From contig JBHEMZ010000005.1 in assembly GCA_046262315.1 (NCBI GenBank), positions 1 to 34,536 of the forward strand: a stretch of 34,536 bases of DNA, written 5' to 3'. The position numbers were made by a program, and so were the translations under genes. Shown one piece after another: positions 1 through 7,638 of the stretch; position 1 is the first letter of the stretch, and every line of letters starts with the position of its first letter. Origin of the DNA: JACVRM01 sp046262315. GTDB lineage: Bacteria > Actinomycetota > Thermoleophilia > Gaiellales > Gaiellaceae. Below the pieces are notes generated by a model that saw only the letters and a list, made by a program, of their open reading frames with translations, did no database searches and was not told the origin of the DNA.

Positions 1-202
1 CGAGAAGGCTCGCCGGGGTGCGCCGCACACTCCCGCCGTCAGGCTCGTCTAACCCCGCCAGGACGCGCAGAAGCGTCGACTTGCCGACCCCATTCGGGCC
101 GACAAGGCCGATCCGGCCCCGCGGGCCGACGGAAAGCGAGACGTCGTTGAGAATCAGCTGCGCGCCGTGGGACCTGGTGACGCCCTCGAGCGAGAGTCGC
201 AT
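1..202 (-). CDS. ABC-F family ATP-binding protein, N-terminus only (runs off the window)
   Basis: Only the first 67 codons are present. They read as the start of an ABC ATPase: MRLSLEGVTRSHGAQLILND, then a Walker A motif GPNGVGKST near residues 39-47 followed by LLRVLAGLDEPDGG. The short N-terminus with no membrane segment and the wording of the loop after Walker A resemble ABC-F proteins, which act on ribosomes in translation or antibiotic protection rather than in transport. This is family knowledge, and the second ATPase half that would prove ABC-F lies outside the window. The start is ATG at 202, with a strong AGGAGG Shine-Dalgarno sequence eight bases upstream. An ordinary ABC transporter ATPase remains possible. 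Confidence 0.75.
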   Translation of the reverse strand, partial: MRLSLEGVTRSHGAQLILNDVSLSVGPRGRIGLVGPNGVGKSTLLRVLAGLDEPDGGSVRRTPASLL

Positions 203-505
203 GGCGGAACCTCCTGAGCGAGCGGGCGCGCGCCCGGCAGGGCGGCGCAGGAACAGTCGTGTCTCGGCTCAGTCCGTCATGGTCTGGCGCAGTTGGCGCC
301 GCGTTGATGGTAGCGGTTCAGCGCCTCGGTGACGCCCGGATGCGGCTTCGGCTTCAGGTCTCTGACTTCGGGGACACGACCGTGACGGTTTCTGCACGAG
401 CCGTCACACACTGGTGCGCCGCCCGCGGGTACGGTCGAAACCGGAGGGAGGCCCGCGGCCGGCCCCAGCGCGCCGCCGGACATGTCCTGTGAGGACAGCG
501 GTCGG
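203..505. other. Intergenic stretch with no convincing gene
   Basis: About 300 bases lie between the DUF177 stop and the ABC-F start. Open frames here are rich in Pro, Arg and Gly with no recognisable motif. The only clear signal is the AGGAGG ribosome binding site just above the ABC-F start. The rpmF gene (ribosomal protein L32), which follows DUF177/YceD in many bacteria, is not found here. I see no tRNA cloverleaf or obvious terminator. Confidence 0.6.
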
Positions 506-1015
506 CTAAAGGCGCTCGCGGAGCTCTTCGAGGGCCGACCAACGTGGATCGGGGGCCTTCGTCTCGTGCTCGTGCGGGTGGTCGTTGAGGTTCCGGCCGC
601 ACACGGGGCACAGTCCCGCGCAGTCCGGCCGGCAGAGGATCTGCTCGGGCAGCTTGAGCGCGAGCGCGTCGCGTGCCCAGCGGGTCAGATCGAGCCGCTC
701 GTCCACGACGTACGGGCTCCGCAGCTCGTCCGCGTCCGGTTTGGACGCCTGGTACTCGCGCGCACGGATTTCCATGTCGAGAACTGCGTCTTCGAGGCAC
801 CGGAAGCACGGCCCGTGCAGCCGCGCCGGAAAACGAAGCTCGAAGAGGCGACCGCTGGCGGCCTGGGTCACCACGACCTCGGCGATGACAGTCTCGGGGA
901 CGGGCAGGTACGCCTGGCGGCCGAGCTGAAACGGCTGGAGGGGCACGTCGTGCGCGTCGCGGTACTGCTCTCCGGAGCGCAGCCTCAGCGCGCGGAGATC
1001 GAGGAGCGCGCCCAT
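506..1015 (-). CDS. DUF177 / YceD family protein
   Basis: This 169-aa protein has the usual length and motifs of the DUF177 (YceD) family. Residues about 66-75 contain PCFRCLED. A second Cys-rich motif, CRPDCAGLCPVCGRNLN, lies near residues 127-143, and a His/Glu-rich tail follows. The cysteines suggest metal binding. YceD-type proteins are linked to 23S rRNA or ribosome assembly and are normally encoded just upstream of rpmF; that is family knowledge. Here rpmF is missing downstream. Upstream, a SepIVA-like gene ends 35 bases away, the same pairing as Rv2926c/Rv2927c in Mycobacterium tuberculosis. The start is ATG at 1015. Confidence 0.9.
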   Translation of the reverse strand: MGALLDLRALRLRSGEQYRDAHDVPLQPFQLGRQAYLPVPETVIAEVVVTQAASGRLFELRFPARLHGPCFRCLEDAVLDMEIRAREYQASKPDADELRSPYVVDERLDLTRWARDALALKLPEQILCRPDCAGLCPVCGRNLNDHPHEHETKAPDPRWSALEELRERL

Positions 1016-1050
1016 CCGGCCAGCGTAGCGCCGCCGCCTGGGGCTTCGCG

Positions 1051-1551
1051 CTAGGGCTCTTCGTCCGAGGGAGCGGCGCTGACAGCTGCCGTGACCGTCT
1101 CCTGCGAGCGCTCCTGCAGCCGCTCCCGACCGCGCCGGACCGCGCCGAGGAACTTATCGAGGTTGACTTCGAGCGTCGAAAGGATGCTGTCGGCCCAGTC
1201 CTCCATCTCGAGCCGCGTCTCGCGCGCCGACCTGCGCGCCTCCTCGATGATCTCCTGCGCCTGCCGCTCGGCGAGCTTGACTATCTCCGTCTGCGAGGCC
1301 TCGCGCAGCGCCTGCTCCCGCGCCTCGCCGAGCATGCGGTCGGTCTCCCGCTTCGCCTCGGCGAGCATCTCCTGGCGCTCCTTGACGATCCAGCGCGCCT
1401 GCTTGATCTCCTCCGGAATCGTCGCGCGCATCTGGTCGAGGATCTCGTAGATCTCCTCGCGGTCGATGCGTACCTGATCGGTCAGCGGAACGGCCTTCGC
1501 GTTGTGCACGAGGTCGTCGAGCCTGTCGATGAGAACGAGGACGTCCATGGC
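1051..1551 (-). CDS. SepIVA/DivIVA-like coiled-coil protein
   Basis: This is a 166-aa, strongly charged, helical protein. The N-terminal 45 residues (MDVLVLIDRLDDLVHNAKAV and on through EILDQMRATIPEEIKQAR) match the layout of mycobacterial SepIVA (Rv2927c). A long Glu/Arg/Ala-rich coiled coil follows to about residue 125. The C-terminal NLDKFLGAVRRGRERL resembles the SepIVA tail. SepIVA is a DivIVA-type factor of division and envelope growth; its role here is inferred. I chose ATG at 1551 because the family begins there. The frame stays open upstream to 1635, but that extension (MAAASAASRLVLTAPEAGQ) is not family-like. No strong Shine-Dalgarno is visible. Confidence 0.75.
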   Translation of the reverse strand, partial: AMDVLVLIDRLDDLVHNAKAVPLTDQVRIDREEIYEILDQMRATIPEEIKQARWIVKERQEMLAEAKRETDRMLGEAREQALREASQTEIVKLAERQAQEIIEEARRSARETRLEMEDWADSILSTLEVNLDKFLGAVRRGRERLQERSQETVTAAVSAAPSDEEP

Positions 1552-1644
1552 GGAGGAGTCTAGTGCCTTCAGGTCATGCTGCCCCGCTTCCGGGGCCGTC
1601 AGCACCAAGCGAGAGGCCGCACTCGCCGCCGCCAAGGCTGGCTG

Positions 1645-2175
1645 CTACTCCCGCGGGTTCTCCGGCGTGCCCGGACGGCCGTTCGGGAACAGCTCACGGA
1701 AGCGTCGCGCGACGGGCTCGGGGACGAACTCGTCCACCTGGCCGCCGAACGCGGCCACCTCCTTTACGCCGCTCGACGACACGAAGCTGTACTGGGGGCT
1801 CGCCATCACGTACATCGTCTCGATCTCCGGCGCGAGCGTGCGATTCAAGTGGTTCATCTGGAACTCCCACTCGAAGTCGGAGATCACGCGGAGCCCCTTC
1901 ACCATCGTTCTGGCACCCCAGCGGCGGGCGAAGTCGACGACGAGCTCCGAGAACACGTCCACCTCGACGTTCGTCAGGTCGGCGACAGCCTCCCGGATGA
2001 AAGCGACGCGCTCGTCGATGGTAAACACCGCGCGCTTGTGACGCGGCTCGTTGACGACGCCGACGACCACCCGATCGAACACGTCCGCTGCGCGCCGGAT
2101 CACGTCCAGGTGACCGAACGTGACGGGGTCGTACGTCCCCGGATAGATCGCGGTAACGGGATTGATCTCGCTCAT
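1645..2175 (-). CDS. coaD: Phosphopantetheine adenylyltransferase
   Basis: CoaD converts 4'-phosphopantetheine and ATP to dephospho-CoA, the fourth step of coenzyme A synthesis in the cytosol. The 176-aa length is slightly above the usual 160. The N-terminus has the nucleotidyltransferase motif IYPGTYDPVTFGHLDVIRRA, with the family's (T/H)xGH signature present as TFGH. SSSGVKEVAAFGG near residues 140-152 corresponds to the ISST-type motif that binds ATP phosphates. The start ATG at 2175 overlaps the rsmD stop by four bases (ATGA), so the two are translationally coupled. The rsmD-coaD pair is common in bacteria. The C-terminal extension EPVARRFRELFPNGRPGTPE is family-typical. Confidence 0.96.
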   Translation of the reverse strand: MSEINPVTAIYPGTYDPVTFGHLDVIRRAADVFDRVVVGVVNEPRHKRAVFTIDERVAFIREAVADLTNVEVDVFSELVVDFARRWGARTMVKGLRVISDFEWEFQMNHLNRTLAPEIETMYVMASPQYSFVSSSGVKEVAAFGGQVDEFVPEPVARRFRELFPNGRPGTPENPRE

Positions 2176-2708
2176 AGCGTCTCGAAGACGGTGACGCGCG
2201 CCGCGCCGTAGCGGCGGCTGGTGCGCTTGGCGAGCGGGAGGTCCGGCTCCTTGCGCTCGGAGGTCTCGATCACGACCAGGCCGTCGGGGGCGAGCACGGC
2301 GGGAAGGTAGCGCGCCAGCACGGTTTCGACCTCAGAGAACAGGTCGTACGGGGGGTCGACAAGCACGAGGTCGTAGCGACGACCGGCCGCCGCGTCGGCG
2401 CTCAGCGCCCGTGCGGCGTCGGCGCAGACGACGACCGCGCCCGTCAACCGCAGCTTGTCGAGGTTGCGCTCGATCGCCCGGCACGCCTCGCGGTCGGACT
2501 CGACGAAAACCGCCTGCGCCGCGCCACGCGATAGCGCTTCGAGTCCCATCGCGCCCGAGCCGGCATAGAGGTCGAGCACTCTGGCCCCGTCCACCGGGCC
2601 GATCAGGTTGAAAGCGGCTTCACGGACGCGGTCGCCGGTCGGACGCGTTACGTGCCCCCTCGGAGCGAAGATCCGCGCCCCTTTGCGGCTCCCCGCGATG
2701 ATCCGCAC
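2172..2708 (-). CDS. rsmD: 16S rRNA (guanine(966)-N(2))-methyltransferase
   Basis: RsmD transfers a methyl group from S-adenosylmethionine to N2 of G966 in 16S rRNA of the small subunit. The 178-aa protein opens with MRIIAGSRKGARIFAPRG and TRPTGDRVREAAFNLI, both hallmarks of the family. The SAM-binding motif VLDLYAGSGAMGLEALSRGA lies near residues 44-63 and the catalytic DPPYD near residues 117-121. It starts with GTG at 2708 and is coupled to coaD through an ATGA overlap. Its size and motif order are normal. Confidence 0.96.
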   Translation of the reverse strand: MRIIAGSRKGARIFAPRGHVTRPTGDRVREAAFNLIGPVDGARVLDLYAGSGAMGLEALSRGAAQAVFVESDREACRAIERNLDKLRLTGAVVVCADAARALSADAAAGRRYDLVLVDPPYDLFSEVETVLARYLPAVLAPDGLVVIETSERKEPDLPLAKRTSRRYGAARVTVFETL

Positions 2709-2766
2709 GGGGCGCAGTCTCGCAGGCGGCTCCAGTCGTTCGCGACTACGCCCGGGCAGCTACCAG

Positions 2767-3214
2767 CTACCGCGACTTCGCAACTGCGGCACGTGTGAGC
2801 CGGAGCGGCCGCAGACCTGCGCCCAGCGCCCGCAGCTTGCGCGCGGCGGCCACAGGGACGCGGTACCACGTGCCGCGGCGGAAACGCGAGAGCACGAGGC
2901 CGTGGCTGAGGAACCGATCGAGCCGCGCCGCTGCGACGATGCCGGGAACGTAGCCGTTCTTGAACCGGAGCTCGAAGTAACGAACCCCGAGCTGCGGCGC
3001 CGCGGCGCGCTTCGGCGGCCCGCCGGTGTAGATCAGCGACGCGAAGCCTTTGGTCGCCTCGCGCTCGGTGATAACGACGCACTTGGCCGCGCCACACATC
3101 CTCAGGTCTCCCGGCTTGAAGTCCTTCGCTGTCGCGTCGGCGACGCCAAAATAGCGCAAGCGTCGCCGCGAGGGCGATCGCGGCTCGAGGGTGACGGTTC
3201 GTGCGCGTGGTCAC
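2767..3214 (-). pseudogene. Secreted hypothetical protein, split by one extra base
   Basis: Two frames together make one sensible protein. From GTG at 3214 the frame encodes MTTRTNRHPRAAIALAATLA followed by L, a clean signal peptide. After the T run (plus-strand AAAA at 3148-3151) the sense continues in the next frame with GVADATAKDFKPGD and on to the stop at 2767. Dropping one T gives LFGVADATAKDF, a standard hydrophobic core plus Ala-x-Ala-type cleavage region. The mature part, about 125 aa, has MCGAAKCVVITE (two cysteines), YFELRFKNGYVPGI and WYRVPVAAARKLRALG. I do not recognise the family. Read literally, only a TTG start at 3159 would remain and the protein would lose its export signal. 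It is either a sequencing error or a young pseudogene. Confidence 0.6.
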
Positions 3215-3283
3215 GGCAGCCTCGCCCTTACAACGTCCGCCGCTGACGATTGGGTCCCCGGACAGCGTCAGGACAGTCGGTCA

Positions 3284-3345
3284 GCTCTGCCGACCGAGCC
3301 GAGCCGCTCCTCGCGGCCGTCGGGGTGGACGCGGCGGATGCAAAC
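3284..3345 (-). repeat. Degenerate second copy of the Nudix gene 3' end
   Basis: On the minus strand this stretch reads VCIRRVHPDGREERLGSVGR. The end of the Nudix gene just upstream (3454-3516) reads VWLRRVHPDGREEWRGPLGT. The RRVHPDGREE core is identical and the DNA is clearly alike. No Nudix box or start codon accompanies this copy, and the 105 bases between the copies show no other homology. It looks like the leftover tail of a tandem duplicate. Boundaries are approximate. Confidence 0.6.
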
Positions 3346-3450
3346 GACGTCGTTCTGTGGCCACCTTGCAGGGACTCCTCTCCCTGAAAAGGGCCTGCGA
3401 GCGGTGTTCGTAGCGAAAGTGTGACAAGTCGTCCACGGGCGGAGCCACGT

Positions 3451-3943
3451 CTACCGGCGCACGGTGCCGAGCGGGCCGCGCCACTCCTCGCGACCGTCCG
3501 GGTGGACCCGGCGCAGCCAGACGGAGCCTGGCTCGAGCTCGCCGCGCAGGTAGCGCGCCGTCAGGGGCTGCCAGCTGATGCGCTCCAGGTGGACGAGTGC
3601 CTCGGCGGCCGGGTGCCATGCTGCCTCCAGAACGAGCCCATCGGGGGTCGCGGGGACCGAGCTCTCCTTCCCATGCCGCCACGTCCCAGGTCCAGACGGT
3701 CGAGAACCAGCCCTCAGCCAGGTCGTCCACCTGCGCCAGGAAGGCGAGAGCCCCGGGATCGAGCACGCGGATGCCGGTTTCCTCGAGCACCTCGCGCACC
3801 AGCGCGTCGCCGACGAACTCGCCCGGCTCGGAGCGCCCGCCGGGAACCGTCCAGTACGCCTCCTCCCCGGGTCCGGCCTGAAGCACCATGAGCAGCTCTT
3901 CGCCGCGCCGCACAAGACCCGTCGCCATCTGGAACTCGCGCAC
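3451..3943 (-). pseudogene. Nudix hydrolase, frame broken by one extra base
   Basis: Nudix enzymes hydrolyse nucleoside diphosphates linked to another group. The first 100 residues contain a perfect Nudix box, from GRSEPGE through REVLEETGI, near residues 36-58. After DVAAWEGELGPRDP the frame switches: the family-like continuation DGLVLEAAWHPAAEALVHLE, down to GPLGTVRR, lies in another frame that stops at 3451. The break is in a run of five G on the plus strand (3643-3647); removing one joins both parts into a normal protein of about 163 aa. Without correction the reading frame runs on to 3281 with an Arg/Pro-rich tail unlike any Nudix protein. The start GTG at 3943 overlaps the recG stop by one base (TAGTG), indicating coupling. 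The substrate is unknown. Confidence 0.75.
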
Positions 3944-5874
3944 TACGCGAGCCGCGCGTCGTCCGCCGCAGCGAAGACGCTCTCGACGACGTCGTTCAGC
4001 GGCCCGTCGTAGTCCAGCAGCCGCTCGGCATCGCGGCGAGCCTCCTCGAGCAAGGACCTATCCGCACGGAGCCGCGTAAAGCGAAGATCCGAGAGACCCG
4101 ACTGGCGCGTCCCGAGCAGTTGACCCTCGCCGCGCAGCTCCAGGTCGACCTCGGCGAGCTCGAAACCGTCCGAGGTCGCCACGAGCGCTTCGAGCCGCGC
4201 CGCCGCGGCGTCCGTGAGCTGCTCTCGCGGCCGGGAGACGAGCAGGCAGTACGACTGCTCCGCCCCCCGCCCCACGCGCCCTCGGAGCTGGTGCAGCTGC
4301 GCGAGCCCGAAGCGATCGGCCTCCTGGACGATCATGATGGTCGCATTGGGGACGTCCACGCCGACCTCGATCACGGTGGTCGCGACCAGCACATCGAGCT
4401 CGCCGGCCTTGAAGCGCGCCATCAACTCCCGGCGCTCAGCGGGCCGGAGTCGCCCGTGCAGCAGGCCGACGCGGTAGCCCCGCAACTCGCCTGCGCGAAG
4501 CCGCTCGGCCTCGCGCTCCGCTGCCCGCGCGACGCTCGTCTCCGACTCCTCGATGAGCGGGCAGACGACGTACGCCTGGCGGCCGGCGCCCAGATGCCTG
4601 CGCAGCCGCATGTAGGCCTCGCTCGAGCGCTCCTCGGTCACCCACGCGGTCAGCACCGGCTTGCGGTCGGCCGGCGGCTTCGCAATCTCGCTCACCGACA
4701 GGTCGCCGTACACCGTCAGCGCGAGCGTGCGCGGGATCGGCGTCGCAGTCATGTGCAGCAGATGAGGTGCACTGCCCTCGGCGAGCGCGCGCCGCTGTTC
4801 GACCCCGAAGCGGTGCTGCTCGTCCACGACCGCCACCGCGAGGTCGCCGAACTCCACCGCCTGCTGAATGAGCGCGTGGGTGCCGACCGCGATGCCCGCC
4901 TCCCCGCTCGCGATCGTCGCGCGGGCGTCCGCGTGCTCGGCCGCCGCCAGCGAGCTCGTGAGCAGGACGACGGGCACGCCGAGCCCGGTGCAGAGCTCCT
5001 CGAGCGTCAGGAAGTGCTGCTCCGCGAGCGTCTCCGTCGGCGCCATGAGCGCGCCCTGCCGGTCCGCCTCGACCGCACGCAGGAGCGCGTACAGCGCAAC
5101 CACGGTCTTGCCGGACCCCACGTCGCCCTGAAGCAACCGGTCCATCGGACGCGGGCGGCCGAGATCGGCGTCGATCTCTGTGATCGCCTGCTCCTGCCCG
5201 ACTGTGAGCGAGAACGGCAGTGCCGCCCGGTAGTGGCGTACGAGCTCGCCGGGCGGAGGCAGCGCGGGCGCCTCGGCCATCCCGCGGGCTCGCCCGCGCC
5301 GCAGCAGCCCGAGTTGGAGCACGAGCAGCTCGTCGAACGCGAGCCGCGAGCGTCCCGCTTCGGCCTCCTCGAGCGAGCGCGGGCGGTGCACGGCCCAGAG
5401 CGCGTCCGAGCGCGCCGGAAGACCTCGCTCGGCGAGCAGCGGCGCCGGCAGCGCGTCCCAATCGTCGCGCACGTGCTCGAGCGCCGCCCCGACGAGCTCT
5501 CGAAGCTTCTTGACGCTGACCTCCTCGCTGGCGGAGTAGACGGGTGCGAAGGCGACCGTCTCGGAGGCCTCGCCGACGTCGTAGGAGCGCACCGTGAACT
5601 GGCCCCGCCGCAGGTGGCCGCGCAGCCGGACGAGGGTGCCGGCCGTGAGCCTGTCTGCCAGCCACGGCTGGTTGAACCAGACCGCCTCCACCTCGCCGCT
5701 CGCGTCGCCCACACGCGCCTGCACAAGCGTGAGCCGGGGGCGCGGGCGGCGCACCGTCGTCCCGCGCACCTCACCGGCGATCAAGACCTCGTCCTCGCCG
5801 AAGAGATCGGCGATGCGGCACTCCGGCACTGCCTCCTCGTAGCGGCGCGGCCGGTAGAGCAGGACGTCGCGCAC
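3943..5874 (-). CDS. recG: ATP-dependent DNA helicase RecG
   Basis: RecG is a cytosolic double-strand DNA translocase that remodels stalled forks and branched recombination intermediates. The sequence shows an OB-fold wedge domain (about residues 1-130), the Walker A motif GDVGSGKT near residue 248, the DEQH box in VVDEQHRFGVEQRR near 348, TATPIPRTLALTVYGD, and a C-terminal helicase lobe with HGRLRPAERRELMARFKAGE and QLRGRVGRG. GTG at 5874 is the first usable start, but homology continues upstream: LDRPVSALPGIGPAL and ERKLARLGLRT are in frame just before it, with no ATG, GTG or TTG up to the preceding gene. The real N-terminus therefore probably lies near 5974 and is obscured by an extra base at 5959-5961 or by a CTG start. 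The gene is followed directly by the Nudix gene. Confidence 0.93.
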   Translation of the reverse strand: MRDVLLYRPRRYEEAVPECRIADLFGEDEVLIAGEVRGTTVRRPRPRLTLVQARVGDASGEVEAVWFNQPWLADRLTAGTLVRLRGHLRRGQFTVRSYDVGEASETVAFAPVYSASEEVSVKKLRELVGAALEHVRDDWDALPAPLLAERGLPARSDALWAVHRPRSLEEAEAGRSRLAFDELLVLQLGLLRRGRARGMAEAPALPPPGELVRHYRAALPFSLTVGQEQAITEIDADLGRPRPMDRLLQGDVGSGKTVVALYALLRAVEADRQGALMAPTETLAEQHFLTLEELCTGLGVPVVLLTSSLAAAEHADARATIASGEAGIAVGTHALIQQAVEFGDLAVAVVDEQHRFGVEQRRALAEGSAPHLLHMTATPIPRTLALTVYGDLSVSEIAKPPADRKPVLTAWVTEERSSEAYMRLRRHLGAGRQAYVVCPLIEESETSVARAAEREAERLRAGELRGYRVGLLHGRLRPAERRELMARFKAGELDVLVATTVIEVGVDVPNATIMIVQEADRFGLAQLHQLRGRVGRGAEQSYCLLVSRPREQLTDAAAARLEALVATSDGFELAEVDLELRGEGQLLGTRQSGLSDLRFTRLRADRSLLEEARRDAERLLDYDGPLNDVVESVFAAADDARLA

Positions 5875-6104
5875 CGTGCGCAGGCCCAGCCGCGCGAGCT
5901 TGCGCTCGAGCGCCGGGCCGATACCGGGGAGCGCGGAGACGGGCCGGTCGAGCCGGTCGGGACGCGGCGTGCACGGCGTCGGCCGCGCGTCGTCCTCGCC
6001 GCCCGTGAGGCCGGCAGACAGGCGCGCGAGCGGTGCTGCGGGTACGGGTGTGGCCAGGATCGCCCGAGGATAGAGACGCCCGAAGACGCCGCCGAGGGCG
6101 AGTA

Positions 6105-7406
6105 CTAAACGTCCTGCGCGAGCGGCTCGGCGATCGGGTGGCCGTTGCCGTCCAGGAACTCGACCTCGAGCCGCTCGATGCGCGGGCCCTCGGTCTCGAC
6201 CACTTCGAACCGCAGCCCGTCCCAGACGACCTCGTCGCCGGTCTCCGGGGCGCGGCCGATCTCGCCGAAGACGAAGCCCGCGACGGTGTGGTAGTCCTCC
6301 TGCGGCACCGCCTGCTGGAACTGCTCGTTGAAGTCGTCGATCGGAAACGTGCCGTCGATGCGGATGCGCCGGTCGTCGACGCGCTCGACCTGCTCGTCCG
6401 GCAGGTCATACTCGTCGGCGATCTCCCCGACGATCTCCTCCAGCACGTCCTCCAGCGTGACGATGCCCTGCATGGCCCCGTACTCGTCCACGACGACCGC
6501 CATGTGCTGCTTCGTCCGCCGAAACTCCGCCAGCAGCGCGGCGAGGTCCTTCGTCTCGGGCACGAAGTACGCCGGCCGGATCAGTCGTTCGATCTCGACG
6601 TTCTCGATGCCCTGACCGTAGAGCGCCGAGAACAGATCGCGGACGTGCAGGATGCCGACGATGTCGTTCACCGAGCCCCGGTAGGCCGGGTAGCGCGTGT
6701 ACGGCGAGTCGATCACGGCGGCCAGGCATTCGACCGGCGGCAGGTCGATCGAGATCGCGACCACGTCCGGCCGCGACACCATCACCTCCTCGACCTCCTT
6801 GTCCGCGAAGTCGAACGCTTTGTAGATGAGCTCCTGCTCGGTCTCGGGAATCTCTGCCGTCTGCGCGACGAGCAGGCGGATCTCCGCCTCGCTGTGCGAC
6901 GAGATGCCGGCGGCGGCGGGCTCGATCCCGAAGAGGCGCGTGAACGCGTTCGCGGACTCCTGGAGGAACCAGACGAGCGGGTACGAGACGATGTAGACGG
7001 CCTCGACCGGGAGCGCGACCCACAACGCGGTCGATTCGTTCTTCGTCAGCGCGATCGCCTTGGGCACCAGCTCGCCGAGCGTGACGTGCAGGTAGGTGAC
7101 GATGGCGAAGGCGAGCACGAAGGCGATACCCGTGGACAGCGGCTCGTCGAGCCAGTGCTCGACGATCGGCTCGCCGACGGCGCCGAGCGCGATCGAGAAC
7201 GCGGTGATGCCGAGCTGAACCGTGCCGATGAAGCGCACGGGACTGTCCATGATCCTGAGCGCGATTCGCGCCCGCCGGTTGCCCTCGGCCGCCATGTCCG
7301 CCAGGCGCGACCGCCGCGCGGTGACCAGCGCGTATTCCGCCGCGACAAAGAACGCGTTCCCCAGCACCAGCAGGAGAACCGCGATAGCTTCGTAGAGGAT
7401 GCTCAC
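6105..7406 (-). CDS. HlyC/CorC (CNNM) family membrane protein with CBS pair
   Basis: This 433-aa protein has the standard order of CNNM/CorC proteins. An N-terminal DUF21/CNNM membrane domain (to about residue 170) begins MSILYEAIAVLLLVLGNAFF and has three or four membrane segments. A CBS domain pair follows (about 190-315; VVMVSRPDVVAISID-like and HMAVVVDEYGAMQGIVTLED segments). A C-terminal CorC_HlyC domain (about 335-420) includes IDGTFPIDDFNEQFQ and DYHTVAGFVFGEIGR. Related proteins affect magnesium or cobalt efflux and membrane integrity; the substrate here is not shown. It starts with GTG at 7406 behind AGGAG, which lies in the loop of a GC-rich hairpin. A TATACT -10 box at 7467-7462 is the likely promoter, divergent from the radical SAM gene. 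Confidence 0.92.
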   Translation of the reverse strand: MSILYEAIAVLLLVLGNAFFVAAEYALVTARRSRLADMAAEGNRRARIALRIMDSPVRFIGTVQLGITAFSIALGAVGEPIVEHWLDEPLSTGIAFVLAFAIVTYLHVTLGELVPKAIALTKNESTALWVALPVEAVYIVSYPLVWFLQESANAFTRLFGIEPAAAGISSHSEAEIRLLVAQTAEIPETEQELIYKAFDFADKEVEEVMVSRPDVVAISIDLPPVECLAAVIDSPYTRYPAYRGSVNDIVGILHVRDLFSALYGQGIENVEIERLIRPAYFVPETKDLAALLAEFRRTKQHMAVVVDEYGAMQGIVTLEDVLEEIVGEIADEYDLPDEQVERVDDRRIRIDGTFPIDDFNEQFQQAVPQEDYHTVAGFVFGEIGRAPETGDEVVWDGLRFEVVETEGPRIERLEVEFLDGNGHPIAEPLAQDV

Positions 7407-7424
7407 GCCCCGCTCCTCGGGGCG
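7406..7424 (-). promoter_or_regulatory. Hairpin with the Shine-Dalgarno in its loop and the start codon in its stem
   Basis: On the minus strand a 7-bp stem (CGCCCCG pairing with CGGGGCG) encloses the loop AGGAG. The loop is the ribosome binding site of the CNNM/CBS gene, and the last stem base is the G of its GTG start. Such a fold could limit translation until opened. The structure is read from sequence; the regulatory effect is inferred. Confidence 0.45.
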
Positions 7425-7461
7425 CGGGTACTAGGGGGAAGCTCGTCGTCCAACTTGGCTG

Positions 7462-7467
7462 AGTATA
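7462..7467 (-). promoter_or_regulatory. -10 promoter box of the CNNM/CBS gene
   Basis: TATACT on the minus strand, about 55 bases before the GTG start at 7406. It would give a leader of roughly 50 bases that includes the hairpin. No good -35 box is visible at standard spacing. Confidence 0.45.
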
Positions 7468-7638
7468 GCCCGGCCTGCCGCCGTCATTCGTTGCGGGCCC
7501 GCGGACGACGCGGCCGTCCCAAGCTACAGGTCTAGACAGGATGGAGCCGTGGCCCTGTGGGCCCCGGCGTCCGGCTGCGCTGAGAATGGCGCTCCGACCT
7601 GGCCGGCCACCAGCCAGGAGCAGAATTGGACGCGCAGG

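Noticed and set aside
277..483. Possible rpmF: a minus-strand frame with C-x3-C and HGRVPEV
   Set aside because: L32 needs CxxC pairs and a basic N-terminus (AVPKRK-type); neither is present, and the similarity is too weak.
3281..3450. C-terminal extension of the Nudix frame
   Set aside because: Arg/Pro-rich sequence produced by the frameshift; the family-like C-terminus is in another frame ending at 3451.
4120..6108. Long plus-strand open frame of 662 codons
   Set aside because: It is the antisense shadow of recG: Arg-, His- and Leu-rich, without motifs, while the minus strand has a clear RecG.
6033..7535. Plus-strand open frame of 500 codons
   Set aside because: Antisense of the CNNM/CBS gene, with low-complexity Asp/Arg/Val-rich composition typical of a high-GC shadow frame.
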